The notes: a model not told the origin generated them from the letters alone. A stretch of DNA of 64,000 nt from Myroides odoratus (GCF_001549985.1 NZ_LROZ01000007.1:124001-188000); one strand, 5' to 3'; positions 1 through 9,066 are shown, numbered from the stretch's first letter. Made by a program: numbers and translations.

Positions 1-766
1 CATTCCTTGCATTTGAACCATAAATAGCAGTAGCTTGGGCTCCTTTTAAAACAATGGAAGACAAAAATTCCTGCTCTTCGAGTTGATTAAGTTCCTCGAA
101 GTATACTCTTTTATTATCAATGATAACAAGAGGTTGTTCCAAAGGATTGCTAAGGTCTATTTCATTTTTATGGAACTCTGCCTCAATTTCTCTATACATC
201 TTCGATTTTTGAGCCTCCTCTCTAATCGGTTGGTCTACGATAAGATCTTGCATCCCATTGTAGTAAGTACCTGAAGGTAGTTGCAGTATAAAGGCATGTA
301 ATTCATCTGAAATACCATAGGAGTGAATCTGACTTAATTTTGCTTCTATTTCTCGATTACATCCCAGCGATTTTTCAAAATACTGCTGATCTTCCACCCA
401 CTCAATTTTTACAGCAGGGCAATCAATAACTAGTACAGGTTTCAACTGTTTAACTTCATCAAGGGTTACTATTTCTGCTATTTCTTTCAATTGAATTTTA
501 AAAACCAATTCTTCCTTTGTTACTTTATTAATGAACACCCGTTGAAATTCAAACGTATCTTTCCAAGTATATGTTCCATTTCGTCCCTTAATACGAACTA
601 TTTTATTTGGTAATGGAAGAATTGAATCTAATCTACTTCCTGCTACAGGAGCTGTTTGATTCTGATAGAAAAGCTCAATTATTCGATCTTGATCAATTTC
701 AATTGTTTTTTGACTATAGCTAGAAGTTACTACAAGAAATAGTGTCAGGAAAAATATAACTCGCAT
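1..766 (-). CDS. Secreted protein with TonB-plug-like segment (3' end outside window)
   Basis: The frame is open from an ATG at 766 to the window edge, giving 255 codons with the C-terminus missing. The product begins with a signal peptide ending around SYSQ. A region of no recognised family follows. Near residues 210-255 there is a segment typical of the plug domain of SusC-type receptors: PLVIIDNKRV, then a short acidic stretch, then VLKGAQATAIYGSNA. In full receptors this motif is followed by the barrel; here no STN or carboxypeptidase-like domain precedes it, so this may be one of the short plug-only proteins of Bacteroidota. The gene stands alone on its strand as far as can be seen. Function is unknown; periplasmic location is inferred from the signal peptide. 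Confidence 0.75.
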   Translation of the reverse strand, partial: MRVIFFLTLFLVVTSSYSQKTIEIDQDRIIELFYQNQTAPVAGSRLDSILPLPNKIVRIKGRNGTYTWKDTFEFQRVFINKVTKEELVFKIQLKEIAEIVTLDEVKQLKPVLVIDCPAVKIEWVEDQQYFEKSLGCNREIEAKLSQIHSYGISDELHAFILQLPSGTYYNGMQDLIVDQPIREEAQKSKMYREIEAEFHKNEIDLSNPLEQPLVIIDNKRVYFEELNQLEEQEFLSSIVLKGAQATAIYGSNARN

Positions 767-949
767 GGTATTGGTCTATTTATCTTTAAAAATTTAGTTT
801 GCGTTTAATTCGCTTCATCTCCTACTCCATCGGTCTAAGATACCCTTTACACAGTCATTTTTCTACTAAATGAAGTTCTTTTTTTTTAGAACCAATCGGT
901 TCACAATACCCCCCTTGTTTCTATACCAATTTTTTTAAACATAGTAGGG

Positions 950-1087
950 CTATTTCTTAGTTGCCATTTGGTTGACAATTTCCTTTAAAAGTGCTTTTCG
1001 CTTTGTTGCAGCCTCTTGTTCTTTTTGTTTCTTTTTCGCGATTTTATCTTTGACTACTTTGCGATTTGCAGCTGTGTTTCTTCCCAT
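950..1087 (-). CDS. Small basic 45-residue protein, unknown function
   Basis: A short frame starts at an ATG at 1087, preceded at good spacing by AGGAG, one of the clearest ribosome-binding sites in the window, and ends with TAG at 950-952. The product begins MGRNTAANRKVVKDKIA and is very rich in Lys, Gln and Glu, predicted to be one long amphipathic helix with no signal peptide or membrane segment. I do not recognise the family. The strong ribosome-binding site and highly biased composition favour a real gene over chance. A nucleic-acid or ribosome-associated role would fit the charge but is only a guess. Confidence 0.5.
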   Translation of the reverse strand: MGRNTAANRKVVKDKIAKKKQKEQEAATKRKALLKEIVNQMATKK

Positions 1088-1694
1088 GATATCTCCTATT
1101 TATACGCTTTGAACTCCGTCTATTCTACAACAAAAGTAATACAATTGGTTGAATTCAATTTCTATTTTGTCACTATACTCTCCGTTATTTTTGGAATTAT
1201 GTTCTTATCTCCTGCTGATGGAATACAAAATAAAAAACTACCTCATTACGGAGGCAGTTTCTGTTGTTTGCTATAGTACTTAGCACCGTTAACTTTCTAC
1301 TTATTTGATTCGAAAAGAAAACTATTAGATAAGATTGAAGGATATACAGCGGATATTGAAGTACGTATTAAAGCAGATTTGCATTAGATCACCTTCTATC
1401 CTCTTGCTATCATTATCACTTTATCATCACCTTATACTATTCTATTTCAACTATTTAATATGCAAACACAATCAACACGAATACCTTGGGGTTGCTATTT
1501 TAAAAAAGTTTCTGTTTTTTTAACTTTTTTCTATTCCATTCTTTGTTTTTAAGAGCTTCTTAATTTTCAATTTTATAACATCTTTATACAGAAAGGAAAG
1601 TTTACCTTTATACTCTTTGTCGCTGTTTTAGATGTTTGAATGAGAAAACGAAAGAGTAATAGATATAATTATTTTTACTTTCACTTAACTAAAA
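1088..1694. other. Long intergenic stretch with hairpin and possible gene remnant
   Basis: No convincing gene lies here. It holds a hairpin (listed separately) and, on the plus strand at about 1279-1387, a short frame ending in DKIEGYTADIEVRIKADLH and a stop. That peptide reads like a normal protein C-terminus but has no start codon or upstream domain, so it could be the tail of a deleted gene. The rest is AT-rich without visible structure. Confidence 0.35.
1226..1260 (-). terminator. Rho-independent terminator-like hairpin
   Basis: On the minus strand a 10-bp stem (AAACTGCCTC with GAGGTAGTTT, one mismatch) with a 6-base loop is followed by TTTTATTTT. The nearest minus-strand gene upstream ends at 1695, so it either ends that transcript late or is left over from a lost gene. 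Confidence 0.5.
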
Positions 1695-3728
1695 CTAATT
1701 TAATAATATCTTATCTCTATTCACTTCAAATACCTTAATTATATCATTTCCCCTAAGTTCTTTTAAATCCTCTAAATTCTTTAAATCAGAATATTTTACA
1801 AAATCATTATCTTCAATTAATGTAAACTTTGTAATTTGATTTTTCAACCATGAGTCTGTAATTTCAATAAGTCTTTTCTTACTTTTCGATATATTTTCAT
1901 CTTTTGGTAACACACATAAATTAAACAAATTATGTTGTACATAATCTTTATTTTCAATCGTGGATGATTTAAATAATGATTGAGGTATAATATGATCAAT
2001 TTCTAAGGAGTAATTAGTTTCAGGAGCTTGTAATTCCTTCATAGCATAATAATGAAGTAATATAGGTTCCAAAATACTTTTAGAAATATTCTCTCCCAAA
2101 ATTTTATTCTCCTCTAATATTTCAGAAATTAAAAATTTCCATTTTTGTTTTTCTACAGGTTTTAGTATATCTAATTGTAAATCAAAGTTGACAATATTTC
2201 TCGAAATAATACCATCACTTGATCCTCTCCATTGTCGTGTCACATATTCAAAAATTAAACTATCTAAAAGAATAAAAGCATTTTTTTGTACCTGTTTTGC
2301 ACTTTCATTAGCTACTGGCTTACCTTTTCGTATCCAATCTAAATACATCAAAATTGTAAAATTTAAAGCTATTGCATCACTTAGATGAGACATTAGGGTA
2401 AACCTATATGTAGTTAAAAATTTAAAGTACGATGATCCTAATATAATTTTATGTACACTATTCAAATCGTTGATTAATTCTTCATAATGGATTTCCCAAT
2501 TGAATTTTAAATTATTACCCAATAAATCAATATCTTCTTTTTTTACCCCTTTCTCTATAATTCCAGACAATAATTTAAATCCAATAGTCAATTTTTTTTC
2601 AAAATCAGTTTTATTATCTGAAAAATTCTTAAAAAATAATTTAGCAAAATCTAACCGTTCCAATATGGTTGCTGCTAAATCCCATTTAACCACCCCTTCA
2701 TGCTTTACCAAAATAGTTTCGTATAAATTTTTTGTTGCAATTTTTTGTTTTTCTGTTGGAGATTTTATCAATTTATTCCAACTAGGCTTGGCGGACAAAA
2801 TTTCAACAGCCGTAAGGGTAGTACCTTTAGAATTTATTATATTAAAAATTTTTTGAGAATCAGTAGACTTTAAATCCTTTACTTCAATCAATCCTATTTT
2901 TGAATTAGTATATAAAGTTACTATTTTATCTAAAATATCAATTCTTTCATAAATACTATCCCAATTTCTTTTTAGAACTAGTTTAAGTTTTTCAGCTTGT
3001 TCAGTTTTTACTTGTAATCTATAAAACACAAATTTTTCAAAACTTATTTGATCTGCATTATTTAAACCTTCATCATTACAATAATTTTTAAACTCTTTTA
3101 TGAAAGATTTTACTTTTCTTGAATTTAATTTTTTATTACCGCTTTCTGAATCGAAATAAGGTAAACTTATTGTATATTCGGAAAAATCAAAAGGTCTTGT
3201 AAATCCATTAGATATTTTAGTTTTATTATGAGTTAACTTAATTATATGTAATAATAAATTCAATCCAGACAAACTTTTATCATATACTTCATTCTCTTGA
3301 GAGTCATTAGAAATTTCATCTAATTCATCTAATTCTTCCCAATTTATTTGATTATCAACTTTATCAAATTCTTCATCTTCTAAATATTCAGATATTTTAT
3401 TCCAGAATTTTTCTTCTAGTTCATGTAATTGGTCTGAATTAGAAAAACCAATATATTTTTTAGCCCAATCATATACATTTTCAGGATCATTATAAAACTG
3501 ACTTAATGCATTTCGTCGTTGTCTTCCGTCAAGAAGCCATCGTGTGGTAGATACATCATTTTTTTCAACATTTAAAATCGTCACACCAACAGGATATTCT
3601 TTAAATATACTAATACATAATTCAAAGTTCTTTTTACTATCCCATGTTTGTTTTCTCTGAAATCTTGGGAGTTTGATATTTGAATCCTCAACAAAAGTTT
3701 TTAGGGTTTCAGGTCTTATCTCGTACAT
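1695..3728 (-). CDS. GmrSD-type DUF262/HNH nuclease (type IV restriction-like)
   Basis: The 677-residue product has the two halves of GmrS/GmrD fused. At residues 20-75 it shows the DUF262 ParB-like nucleotide-binding core: PRFQRKQTWD, then LLDGRQRRNAL. Around residues 310-330 it has the DUF262 hallmark IFNIINSKGTTLTAVEILSA. At 576-584 the DUF1524 HNH motif EIDHIIPQS begins, followed by N-rich and K-rich residues (HNLFNL, SKSKKR) expected of the metal-finger. GmrSD enzymes are NTP-dependent and cut DNA carrying modified bases, so anti-phage defence is the likely role; substrate here is unknown. The gene stands alone, without methylase or helicase, and is visibly more AT-rich than its neighbours, which suggests horizontal acquisition. 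The ATG at 3728 fits the start of the DUF262 domain. Confidence 0.85.
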   Translation of the reverse strand: MYEIRPETLKTFVEDSNIKLPRFQRKQTWDSKKNFELCISIFKEYPVGVTILNVEKNDVSTTRWLLDGRQRRNALSQFYNDPENVYDWAKKYIGFSNSDQLHELEEKFWNKISEYLEDEEFDKVDNQINWEELDELDEISNDSQENEVYDKSLSGLNLLLHIIKLTHNKTKISNGFTRPFDFSEYTISLPYFDSESGNKKLNSRKVKSFIKEFKNYCNDEGLNNADQISFEKFVFYRLQVKTEQAEKLKLVLKRNWDSIYERIDILDKIVTLYTNSKIGLIEVKDLKSTDSQKIFNIINSKGTTLTAVEILSAKPSWNKLIKSPTEKQKIATKNLYETILVKHEGVVKWDLAATILERLDFAKLFFKNFSDNKTDFEKKLTIGFKLLSGIIEKGVKKEDIDLLGNNLKFNWEIHYEELINDLNSVHKIILGSSYFKFLTTYRFTLMSHLSDAIALNFTILMYLDWIRKGKPVANESAKQVQKNAFILLDSLIFEYVTRQWRGSSDGIISRNIVNFDLQLDILKPVEKQKWKFLISEILEENKILGENISKSILEPILLHYYAMKELQAPETNYSLEIDHIIPQSLFKSSTIENKDYVQHNLFNLCVLPKDENISKSKKRLIEITDSWLKNQITKFTLIEDNDFVKYSDLKNLEDLKELRGNDIIKVFEVNRDKILLN

Positions 3729-4021
3729 TTATAGTTATTTTTATTAAACTCGTTTTTTTGATAAAAAGTGAAAAATCTTACATAAAAGACCTCTCATAAT
3801 AATTTCATAAATTAAACTACTAATATAATTAACATTTTAATTTATAAAAACAAATCAAACAAATATCAAGATATATTTAATTAAACAATGCTATTTCTAT
3901 ATATAAACCCTAACAGCTATTATTTGAACAAGTTCTAAAATTTATATACTAATAAAAAGACTATTTATAAAGAACAAAGTAGTAACGAACATTCTCCTAT
4001 ATCCTCGAATATCATTTTGTA
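3729..4021. other. AT-rich intergenic region upstream of the nuclease gene
   Basis: About 290 bases of very AT-rich DNA between the nuclease start and the next hairpin. It must contain the nuclease promoter, but I cannot point to a clear TTG/TAnnTTTG pair. No gene seen. Confidence 0.4.
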
Positions 4022-4060
4022 CAAAAAAAGCATGCTTCATTTCTAAAGCATGCTTTTTTT
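4022..4060 (-). terminator. Strong hairpin terminator after the 4104-4985 gene
   Basis: A perfect stem of 15 bp built on AAGCATGCTT flanked by A and T runs, with an 8-base loop. The T run is present in both directions, so it could work on either strand; it lies just downstream of the minus-strand lipoprotein gene. Confidence 0.8.
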
Positions 4061-4103
4061 ATATTATTCAAATTGAACCTTAGCGATTCTTTTATACTCG
4101 AAT

Positions 4104-4985
4104 TTACAACTGAATTATCCCTGCCCCAGAGATTCTACCACTTGCGTGTACAAAATCATTCATCGATTCATTTTGTGCCGTAGTCAATTTACTATAATTG
4201 ATATCTAATTTTGAACGACTCATAGCTAAATCAAACAATTCTTTTTGAATTGCTTTTTGTCTACTTGCATCGGTTGAAGTCTTGAATTCTTGTACCAATT
4301 CCATCTCTTTTTTATACGAGGCAATAACATCTGCTTGATCCACATCAGGCAATACTAATGCTAGTCCATCGGGTTCTGTAATGGTACATTCCCCACCTTC
4401 AACGCGGTTTTGCTGATAAAAACCTTTTTCTTCGTCCACTAGCATTTCATCGTAAAACGCAATAAACTCTGCCTTAGTAAAAAACTTATTGAAAAAATTT
4501 CCAATGGCTTTTTTATCATACGTAATTTGCTCTTCAGGGTATGCTTCTCCCAAGAAATAGGTACATCGATACAAGTTGTTATCGATGAATAGCGCATTGG
4601 TCGATTTGATGTTATCTTCATAACTCACCCCATCAATCCACACTTCTCTCCTCGTAGCACCAAACTTATCAAAGTTTCCTTCGGTCGCATACACCATCGA
4701 ATAAATATAGTGAGGCTCTAATGTTGGGTTAATAATTCCTCCTGAGTTTTGTTTGAATACGTTGAATGACGTTTTTTGATTGTTATACGTCAATTCGTGT
4801 ATTCCTCCATCTAATTTCAGTACTTCATAACTCTGAGGTGCAAGTACATACGCCTTGTCATCAATTGACACTTTTATTTCTTGCGCTGTTGGGTTAGATA
4901 AATAAAAGTCTTGTCTTTTAAACGGATCATCACAACTGATGAAAGTCATAATCGTTAGCAAAAATGCTAAAAATCGTAATTTCAT
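4104..4985 (-). CDS. Lipoprotein of unknown function
   Basis: The open frame extends to 5015, but the second Met (ATG at 4985) begins a proper lipoprotein signal, MKLRFLAFLLTIMTFISC, so I place the start there, giving 293 residues. The lipobox FISC predicts lipid attachment at that Cys, followed by DD, which in Bacteroidota may keep the protein in a given membrane. The mature part has a short beta-rich N-terminal domain (residues about 30-80) and then a helical C-terminal region with no motif I recognise. The gene is a monocistron: a terminator lies downstream and 158 bases separate it from the esterase gene upstream on the same strand. Confidence 0.75.
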   Translation of the reverse strand: MKLRFLAFLLTIMTFISCDDPFKRQDFYLSNPTAQEIKVSIDDKAYVLAPQSYEVLKLDGGIHELTYNNQKTSFNVFKQNSGGIINPTLEPHYIYSMVYATEGNFDKFGATRREVWIDGVSYEDNIKSTNALFIDNNLYRCTYFLGEAYPEEQITYDKKAIGNFFNKFFTKAEFIAFYDEMLVDEEKGFYQQNRVEGGECTITEPDGLALVLPDVDQADVIASYKKEMELVQEFKTSTDASRQKAIQKELFDLAMSRSKLDINYSKLTTAQNESMNDFVHASGRISGAGIIQL

Positions 4986-5143
4986 AGGATTTATTTTAAT
5001 TTTAAAAGGGGGCAAAAATATTGATTTGAGTTGTGTATTCCTAGATTTAATCGCATTATTACATCAACAACGTTTATCTTTATTTCGTCCTTTATTTTTT
5101 CAATCTACAAGAGCTAACCTTACAGTAAGATAATACTATCTCC

Positions 5144-6001
5144 CTATTTCTTACCATACAATGTTTTCAATGTTCGAGTTAACGATGCCCCAATGACAGA
5201 AGTATGTGTTTCTTCATCAAATACTTTAGTTGTAATCGACATCTGTTGATTTTCTGCTCTATAGCGTTCAATTACCTTTAAAAAGGATTGTGTTGATGAG
5301 ATGATGAGTTCTGGTTCTAAAGCCCCATACGAAACAAATATATTCGCTTTTACATCTTTATTTGCTTGAAAAGCAAGCTCCACGTCTTTTATTAACTCAC
5401 TGTTATTCCAAAATAACGAAGGACTATTCACTCCATATTTATTAAATAAATCTTGTCCATGAATGAAACTATAAACAACAAAAAGCCCCCCAACCGAATG
5501 ACCTACTATGCCTCTATCGCCCGTTGTTTTATACGTTAGATCAATAAACGGAAGGATATCCTCTCGCATGCTTTGTAAAAATTCATTGGCTTTACCTGTT
5601 GTAACCTCAGCGATAGAAACACCTAATCCATTTGCTATTTCTTGATCGACCTGAGGATCATTCGATGGGCTAAAATCAACCATTCTACTTTTATACCAAG
5701 TGTATTCTGTTTGATCTTTATCTCCTATTGCAACAATAATAACGTCCTCAATTTCTTGGCTAGCTTCTAATAATTTTGAAAAAGAATATACTAAAGGATA
5801 AGCATAATAGGCATCTAATACAAACAGCACAGGATAACGTGTTTGGTCTTCTTTGGTGTAACTTGAAGGTAAAGACACATATACTTGATATTCTTTCTTA
5901 CTTGCGGTAGTTTTAACGACATGTCCTTTCATGGTAAGGTCCTGCGCAAAGCCATTCGCTAAAAAGAAAAAGAAGAAAAATGATATATAAAGTTTCATCA
6001 T
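5144..6001 (-). CDS. Secreted alpha/beta-hydrolase, esterase D / enterochelin-esterase fold
   Basis: The 285-residue product has a very hydrophobic signal peptide (a run of Phe) ending at GFAQ. The mature part follows the PF00756 pattern: a beta-strand YQVYVSLP, then YPVLFVLDAYY, and the nucleophile elbow GHSVGG with Ser169. A likely catalytic His lies in THTSVIG near residue 268. This family includes siderophore esterases, feruloyl esterases and S-formylglutathione hydrolases; the periplasmic or secreted location fits the first two better. No siderophore receptor is adjacent, so the substrate stays open. Start could be the first or second of two adjacent Met codons. A second, divergent member of the same fold is at 59853-60677. 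Confidence 0.85.
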   Translation of the reverse strand: MMKLYISFFFFFFLANGFAQDLTMKGHVVKTTASKKEYQVYVSLPSSYTKEDQTRYPVLFVLDAYYAYPLVYSFSKLLEASQEIEDVIIVAIGDKDQTEYTWYKSRMVDFSPSNDPQVDQEIANGLGVSIAEVTTGKANEFLQSMREDILPFIDLTYKTTGDRGIVGHSVGGLFVVYSFIHGQDLFNKYGVNSPSLFWNNSELIKDVELAFQANKDVKANIFVSYGALEPELIISSTQSFLKVIERYRAENQQMSITTKVFDEETHTSVIGASLTRTLKTLYGKK

Positions 6002-6151
6002 ATCAAACGTTTTATTTTAAATCACGTAGGCAAAACAATTCCTCCGTTTACCTGTATATTCAAATATACTTTAATTTATTCCCATCAAAATCATATTGTG
6101 CGATTATTATTTCACTCGATAACCATCTCCGTATTCACCTTCGCCAACCTA

Positions 6152-6181
6152 CAACAAAAAACGAAGCCATCAGCTTCGTTT
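6152..6181 (-). terminator. Hairpin terminator after the RclC-like gene
   Basis: A 9-bp stem (AAACGAAGC with GCTTCGTTT), 5-base loop, followed on the minus strand by a T run. It lies directly behind the stop codon of the DUF417 gene. Confidence 0.8.
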
Positions 6182-6190
6182 CCTTTTTTA

Positions 6191-6805
6191 TTATTTACCC
6201 TTCTGTTTGTCTTTCAGCACTCTACTTGCTCCATCCGAAACTAGCAATAAACCACCTGCAAGCATGATGACATCCTTGAGCACCAATCGGCCTGCACCGG
6301 ATAAGTACGGAAAACCAAAATTGGGTGTAGGAAAATCACCTCCTAAATTAGGTACATAGACTTCTGGAGTCGTTAAGAGAAAAGAAAGTGTAACCAAAGA
6401 CATCCCTACGGTTAATATAGCACCTAGTATACCTATTTTGGGTGACCATATTCCTAAGAACACCAAAATACCAATCGCACAAATTACGATTCCCAATCCA
6501 TATGAGAAAAGATAGGTTCCATTTTGTGTATGCCAATCTACATTTTGTTTTACTGTTTTTCCCTCTGGATTTTTATGCAACGTATAGGCGGCTACTTCCT
6601 TTCCTTCCTCTGTCAGCACACGGTCATTGGCGTGTTGGTAGAAGAAACTCATCCAAGGACTATTAGCAACAAAGGGCACAATACCATCCGCTTCATATTG
6701 GAAGCCTTTTAGACCGCCAATCCATACCATAACGAGGCAGATAGCGATTCTCAATACATTAAAAAATTGTTTGTGTAAATCTGCAGCAATTTGAAGTAGT
6801 TTCAT
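6191..6805 (-). CDS. DUF417 (YkgB/RclC-type) inner-membrane protein
   Basis: The 204-residue product has four predicted membrane segments and starts with MKLLQIAADLHKQFFNVLRI, followed by the DUF417 signature VMVWIGGLKGFQYEADGIVPFVANSPWM-type stretch at residues 24-52. In Escherichia coli the DUF417 protein RclC is part of the reactive-chlorine resistance system and sits in the inner membrane. Here the only neighbour is an AraC regulator 61 bases upstream on the same strand, which mirrors the regulator-RclC association, but rclA and rclB are not present. A role in oxidant stress is therefore an inference. A central loop between segments one and two (ANDRVLTEEGKEVAAY) is longer than I expect for the family. 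Confidence 0.85.
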   Translation of the reverse strand: MKLLQIAADLHKQFFNVLRIAICLVMVWIGGLKGFQYEADGIVPFVANSPWMSFFYQHANDRVLTEEGKEVAAYTLHKNPEGKTVKQNVDWHTQNGTYLFSYGLGIVICAIGILVFLGIWSPKIGILGAILTVGMSLVTLSFLLTTPEVYVPNLGGDFPTPNFGFPYLSGAGRLVLKDVIMLAGGLLLVSDGASRVLKDKQKGK

Positions 6806-6866
6806 TTTGTTTTTTTATCCAAAAATACGCGGGTAATTCCGCCGATAACATGGACAAAATAGGCTA

Positions 6867-7694
6867 TTACCTAGACTTTTTTGCTACGATAGAAAGACCT
6901 ACTTCTTTGCGAAATCGACTGGGGGATACACCTACTGCTTTTTTAAAATAACGACTAAAATAAAACTCATCTTCAAACCCCAAAGCAGCGGCAATTTCCT
7001 TCATGGATTTTGTTGTTAAATGGAGGAGTTTTTTCGCCTCCAAAACGATTCGTTCTTGAATCAATTGCGTTAGTGTTTTACCGTAGATTTTTTTAATCTT
7101 CTTGCTAAAACTAGCGAGGGAAATGCCATTTAATTCCGCATAGTATACCACCGATTTATGTTGGGCAAAAGATTGTTCCAACTGATGTTTAAATTGGAGG
7201 AGATCTTCTTCCAATTGATAATCCCATTGGTGTAATTCGAGCTGTTTTTCTCTATTCACCAAGGCGAGAATCAGCTGTAAATAAGATTTTAAAATGGATA
7301 TATTATACGATTGACGGATATCCTCAACCTCCTCAATTTTAGTATATAGTGTACGAATTTCTTCGAAAAAAGCATCTGAAACCTTAACAAAAGGAGCGTG
7401 ATAGATGTTATTGAATAGAATTCCATTGCAAGCTACTTCTTCTTTATGGTATTCAATACAGTAAAAATCGCCGTGAAAACGCAAGACGATTGCACGATGT
7501 AAAGTAACTTCTAACCATTCCAACTGCTGAAAAGGCGACATAAATAAAATAGTCTTTCCTTGACAGTGATATTGCTTCTCATCGAGTGTAAACGCAAAGT
7601 CTCCATCAAGTAACAAAATGTAGTAATAAGGATGTCTTATAGCATCTAATTCACTTGCGTGGCTATAGTTTTGAATCTTAACAGTATCAGTCAA
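6867..7694 (-). CDS. AraC-family transcription regulator
   Basis: The 275-residue product has an N-terminal cupin-like sensor domain (about 1-165) and two C-terminal helix-turn-helix motifs (about 175-268), ending with the family signature FEDEFYFSRYFKKAVGVSP. It begins MTDTVKIQNYSHASELDAI with no membrane segment, so it is a cytosolic regulator. It is the gene immediately upstream of the DUF417 gene on the same strand and most likely controls it. By analogy with RclR the signal could be oxidants, but the sensor domain is not RclR-like enough for me to assert that. Confidence 0.85.
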   Translation of the reverse strand: MTDTVKIQNYSHASELDAIRHPYYYILLLDGDFAFTLDEKQYHCQGKTILFMSPFQQLEWLEVTLHRAIVLRFHGDFYCIEYHKEEVACNGILFNNIYHAPFVKVSDAFFEEIRTLYTKIEEVEDIRQSYNISILKSYLQLILALVNREKQLELHQWDYQLEEDLLQFKHQLEQSFAQHKSVVYYAELNGISLASFSKKIKKIYGKTLTQLIQERIVLEAKKLLHLTTKSMKEIAAALGFEDEFYFSRYFKKAVGVSPSRFRKEVGLSIVAKKSR

Positions 7695-7788
7695 AATGCT
7701 TCGTTTTTTATGCTAAAAATACATTCCTTATTGGTCATTTCCAATAGAAACAATCGTTTACCGTTAGAATAACATGGTTTTGTTATTG

Positions 7789-9000
7789 TTAATTCAGCTT
7801 GGGATATACGATTAAGGCGGTTTCTATTTGATTATATAAATCCATCCAATCCTCTTGGGCTGCTTCTGCGGTATTATTCATGATGATAATCATACCATAG
7901 TTAGAATCTTGACAAATTAAAATTCCACTTTGCACACTATTTGATGTTCCTGTTTTGCCGTGGTAAGCTCCTTCCTTCTGCCCATATCCAACATCCCAAA
8001 AATAACCTTTATCATCTCCTTCTTGTTCATCTTTAAATAGTAAACGAGAAGATTCTCCGATAAGTGGATGATTGCTTTCTAGTTGAAATTGCATGAAAGT
8101 ACTCAAATCAGGCAATGTGCTAATCATTCCATGAGACCCTCCTAATAATGGATTTTTCAACCAAGGTGCAACATTGCCTTCTTCATCAAAGCTAACAGCT
8201 AAATCTTTTATATGTTTCTCGTATTCATACAGATAAGTATGTTGTAAATCAATCGTATCTAAAAAATCTTGAAGTATCTCTTTATAAGGTTTTTGATAAA
8301 CTTGTTCCATAATGTAAGCCATCAATTCAGGACCAACCGAATTGTATTCATATACCGTTCCTGGTTTCTTATTTAGCTTTGCAATTTTTAATTCATGCAG
8401 CAAATCTGTCATGGTATAATCAAAGGTTTTCGCTTGATAATCTCCCTTTCTTACACCGTGATAAATCTGATCTAACTTTGGCGGTGCTTTCTTTTGAAAT
8501 CCCAACGTATGAGTCACTAAATTTTGAATGGTAATAGGCGTTTCTTCATATTGTAGATTAGCATAATCCCCTGGCAAATAGAGCCTGATATCATCCTGTA
8601 GATTTAGCTTTTGTTCCACCACAGCCTTTGCTACAATTGACCCCAAAAAGACCTTCGATATGGAAGCAATTTCATAAAGCGTATTCGGTGTTGGTTTTTG
8701 GTTTGTTACTGAATCTAATACGCCATAATATTGCTGATAGACTTCTCCATCTCTATACACAGCAATTGCCAACGCATTTATATTTCCTTGTTGTAATGTA
8801 TGGGCAGCATATTGATCGATTAGTTGACTTAGCGCTATAAAAGACGGGCTCTTCTCTTTTTTCTTTGACTGTTTATCACTTTCGGTCTGTTTGGTTACGG
8901 TTACATCCGCTACCGCATTCCATCTTTGATACAGCACAACAGCACCTCCAATGAGGGCAAGTACTAAAAAAGCTAAGGCTACCTGTATTTTATTTTTCAT
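7789..9000 (-). CDS. Membrane-anchored serine hydrolase, beta-lactamase/PBP-like fold
   Basis: The 403-residue product has one N-terminal membrane anchor (VALAFLVLALIGGAVVLY), a Lys/Ser-rich linker, then a PF00144 domain. Motif one is SISK at 113-116 (nucleophile Ser113). Motif three is HGKTGTSN near residue 345. The middle motif reads YNS at 219-221 where most relatives have YSN, so the usual Asn is displaced by one position. The family covers class C beta-lactamases, DD-peptidases and esterases; without a soluble form and with an anchor, a cell-wall peptidase or esterase is more likely than a resistance enzyme. The gene sits 66 bases behind the kdp histidine kinase gene, but the connection is probably only positional. 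Confidence 0.85.
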   Translation of the reverse strand: MKNKIQVALAFLVLALIGGAVVLYQRWNAVADVTVTKQTESDKQSKKKEKSPSFIALSQLIDQYAAHTLQQGNINALAIAVYRDGEVYQQYYGVLDSVTNQKPTPNTLYEIASISKVFLGSIVAKAVVEQKLNLQDDIRLYLPGDYANLQYEETPITIQNLVTHTLGFQKKAPPKLDQIYHGVRKGDYQAKTFDYTMTDLLHELKIAKLNKKPGTVYEYNSVGPELMAYIMEQVYQKPYKEILQDFLDTIDLQHTYLYEYEKHIKDLAVSFDEEGNVAPWLKNPLLGGSHGMISTLPDLSTFMQFQLESNHPLIGESSRLLFKDEQEGDDKGYFWDVGYGQKEGAYHGKTGTSNSVQSGILICQDSNYGMIIIMNNTAEAAQEDWMDLYNQIETALIVYPKLN

Positions 9001-9066
9001 CTTTTAAATATACACTATTTAACGGCGTAAATTTTACATCTTTTCTTATTATTTAGCTATTTTTCC

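Noticed and set aside
2500..2856. 118-codon plus-strand frame inside the nuclease gene
   Set aside because: Antisense to the DUF262 region; low-complexity hydrophobic and Lys/Asn-rich composition from AT-rich codons.
7789..9000. True class C beta-lactamase
   Set aside because: The membrane anchor and the changed middle motif argue against a soluble resistance enzyme; the SxxK and KTG motifs are shared by many peptidases and esterases.
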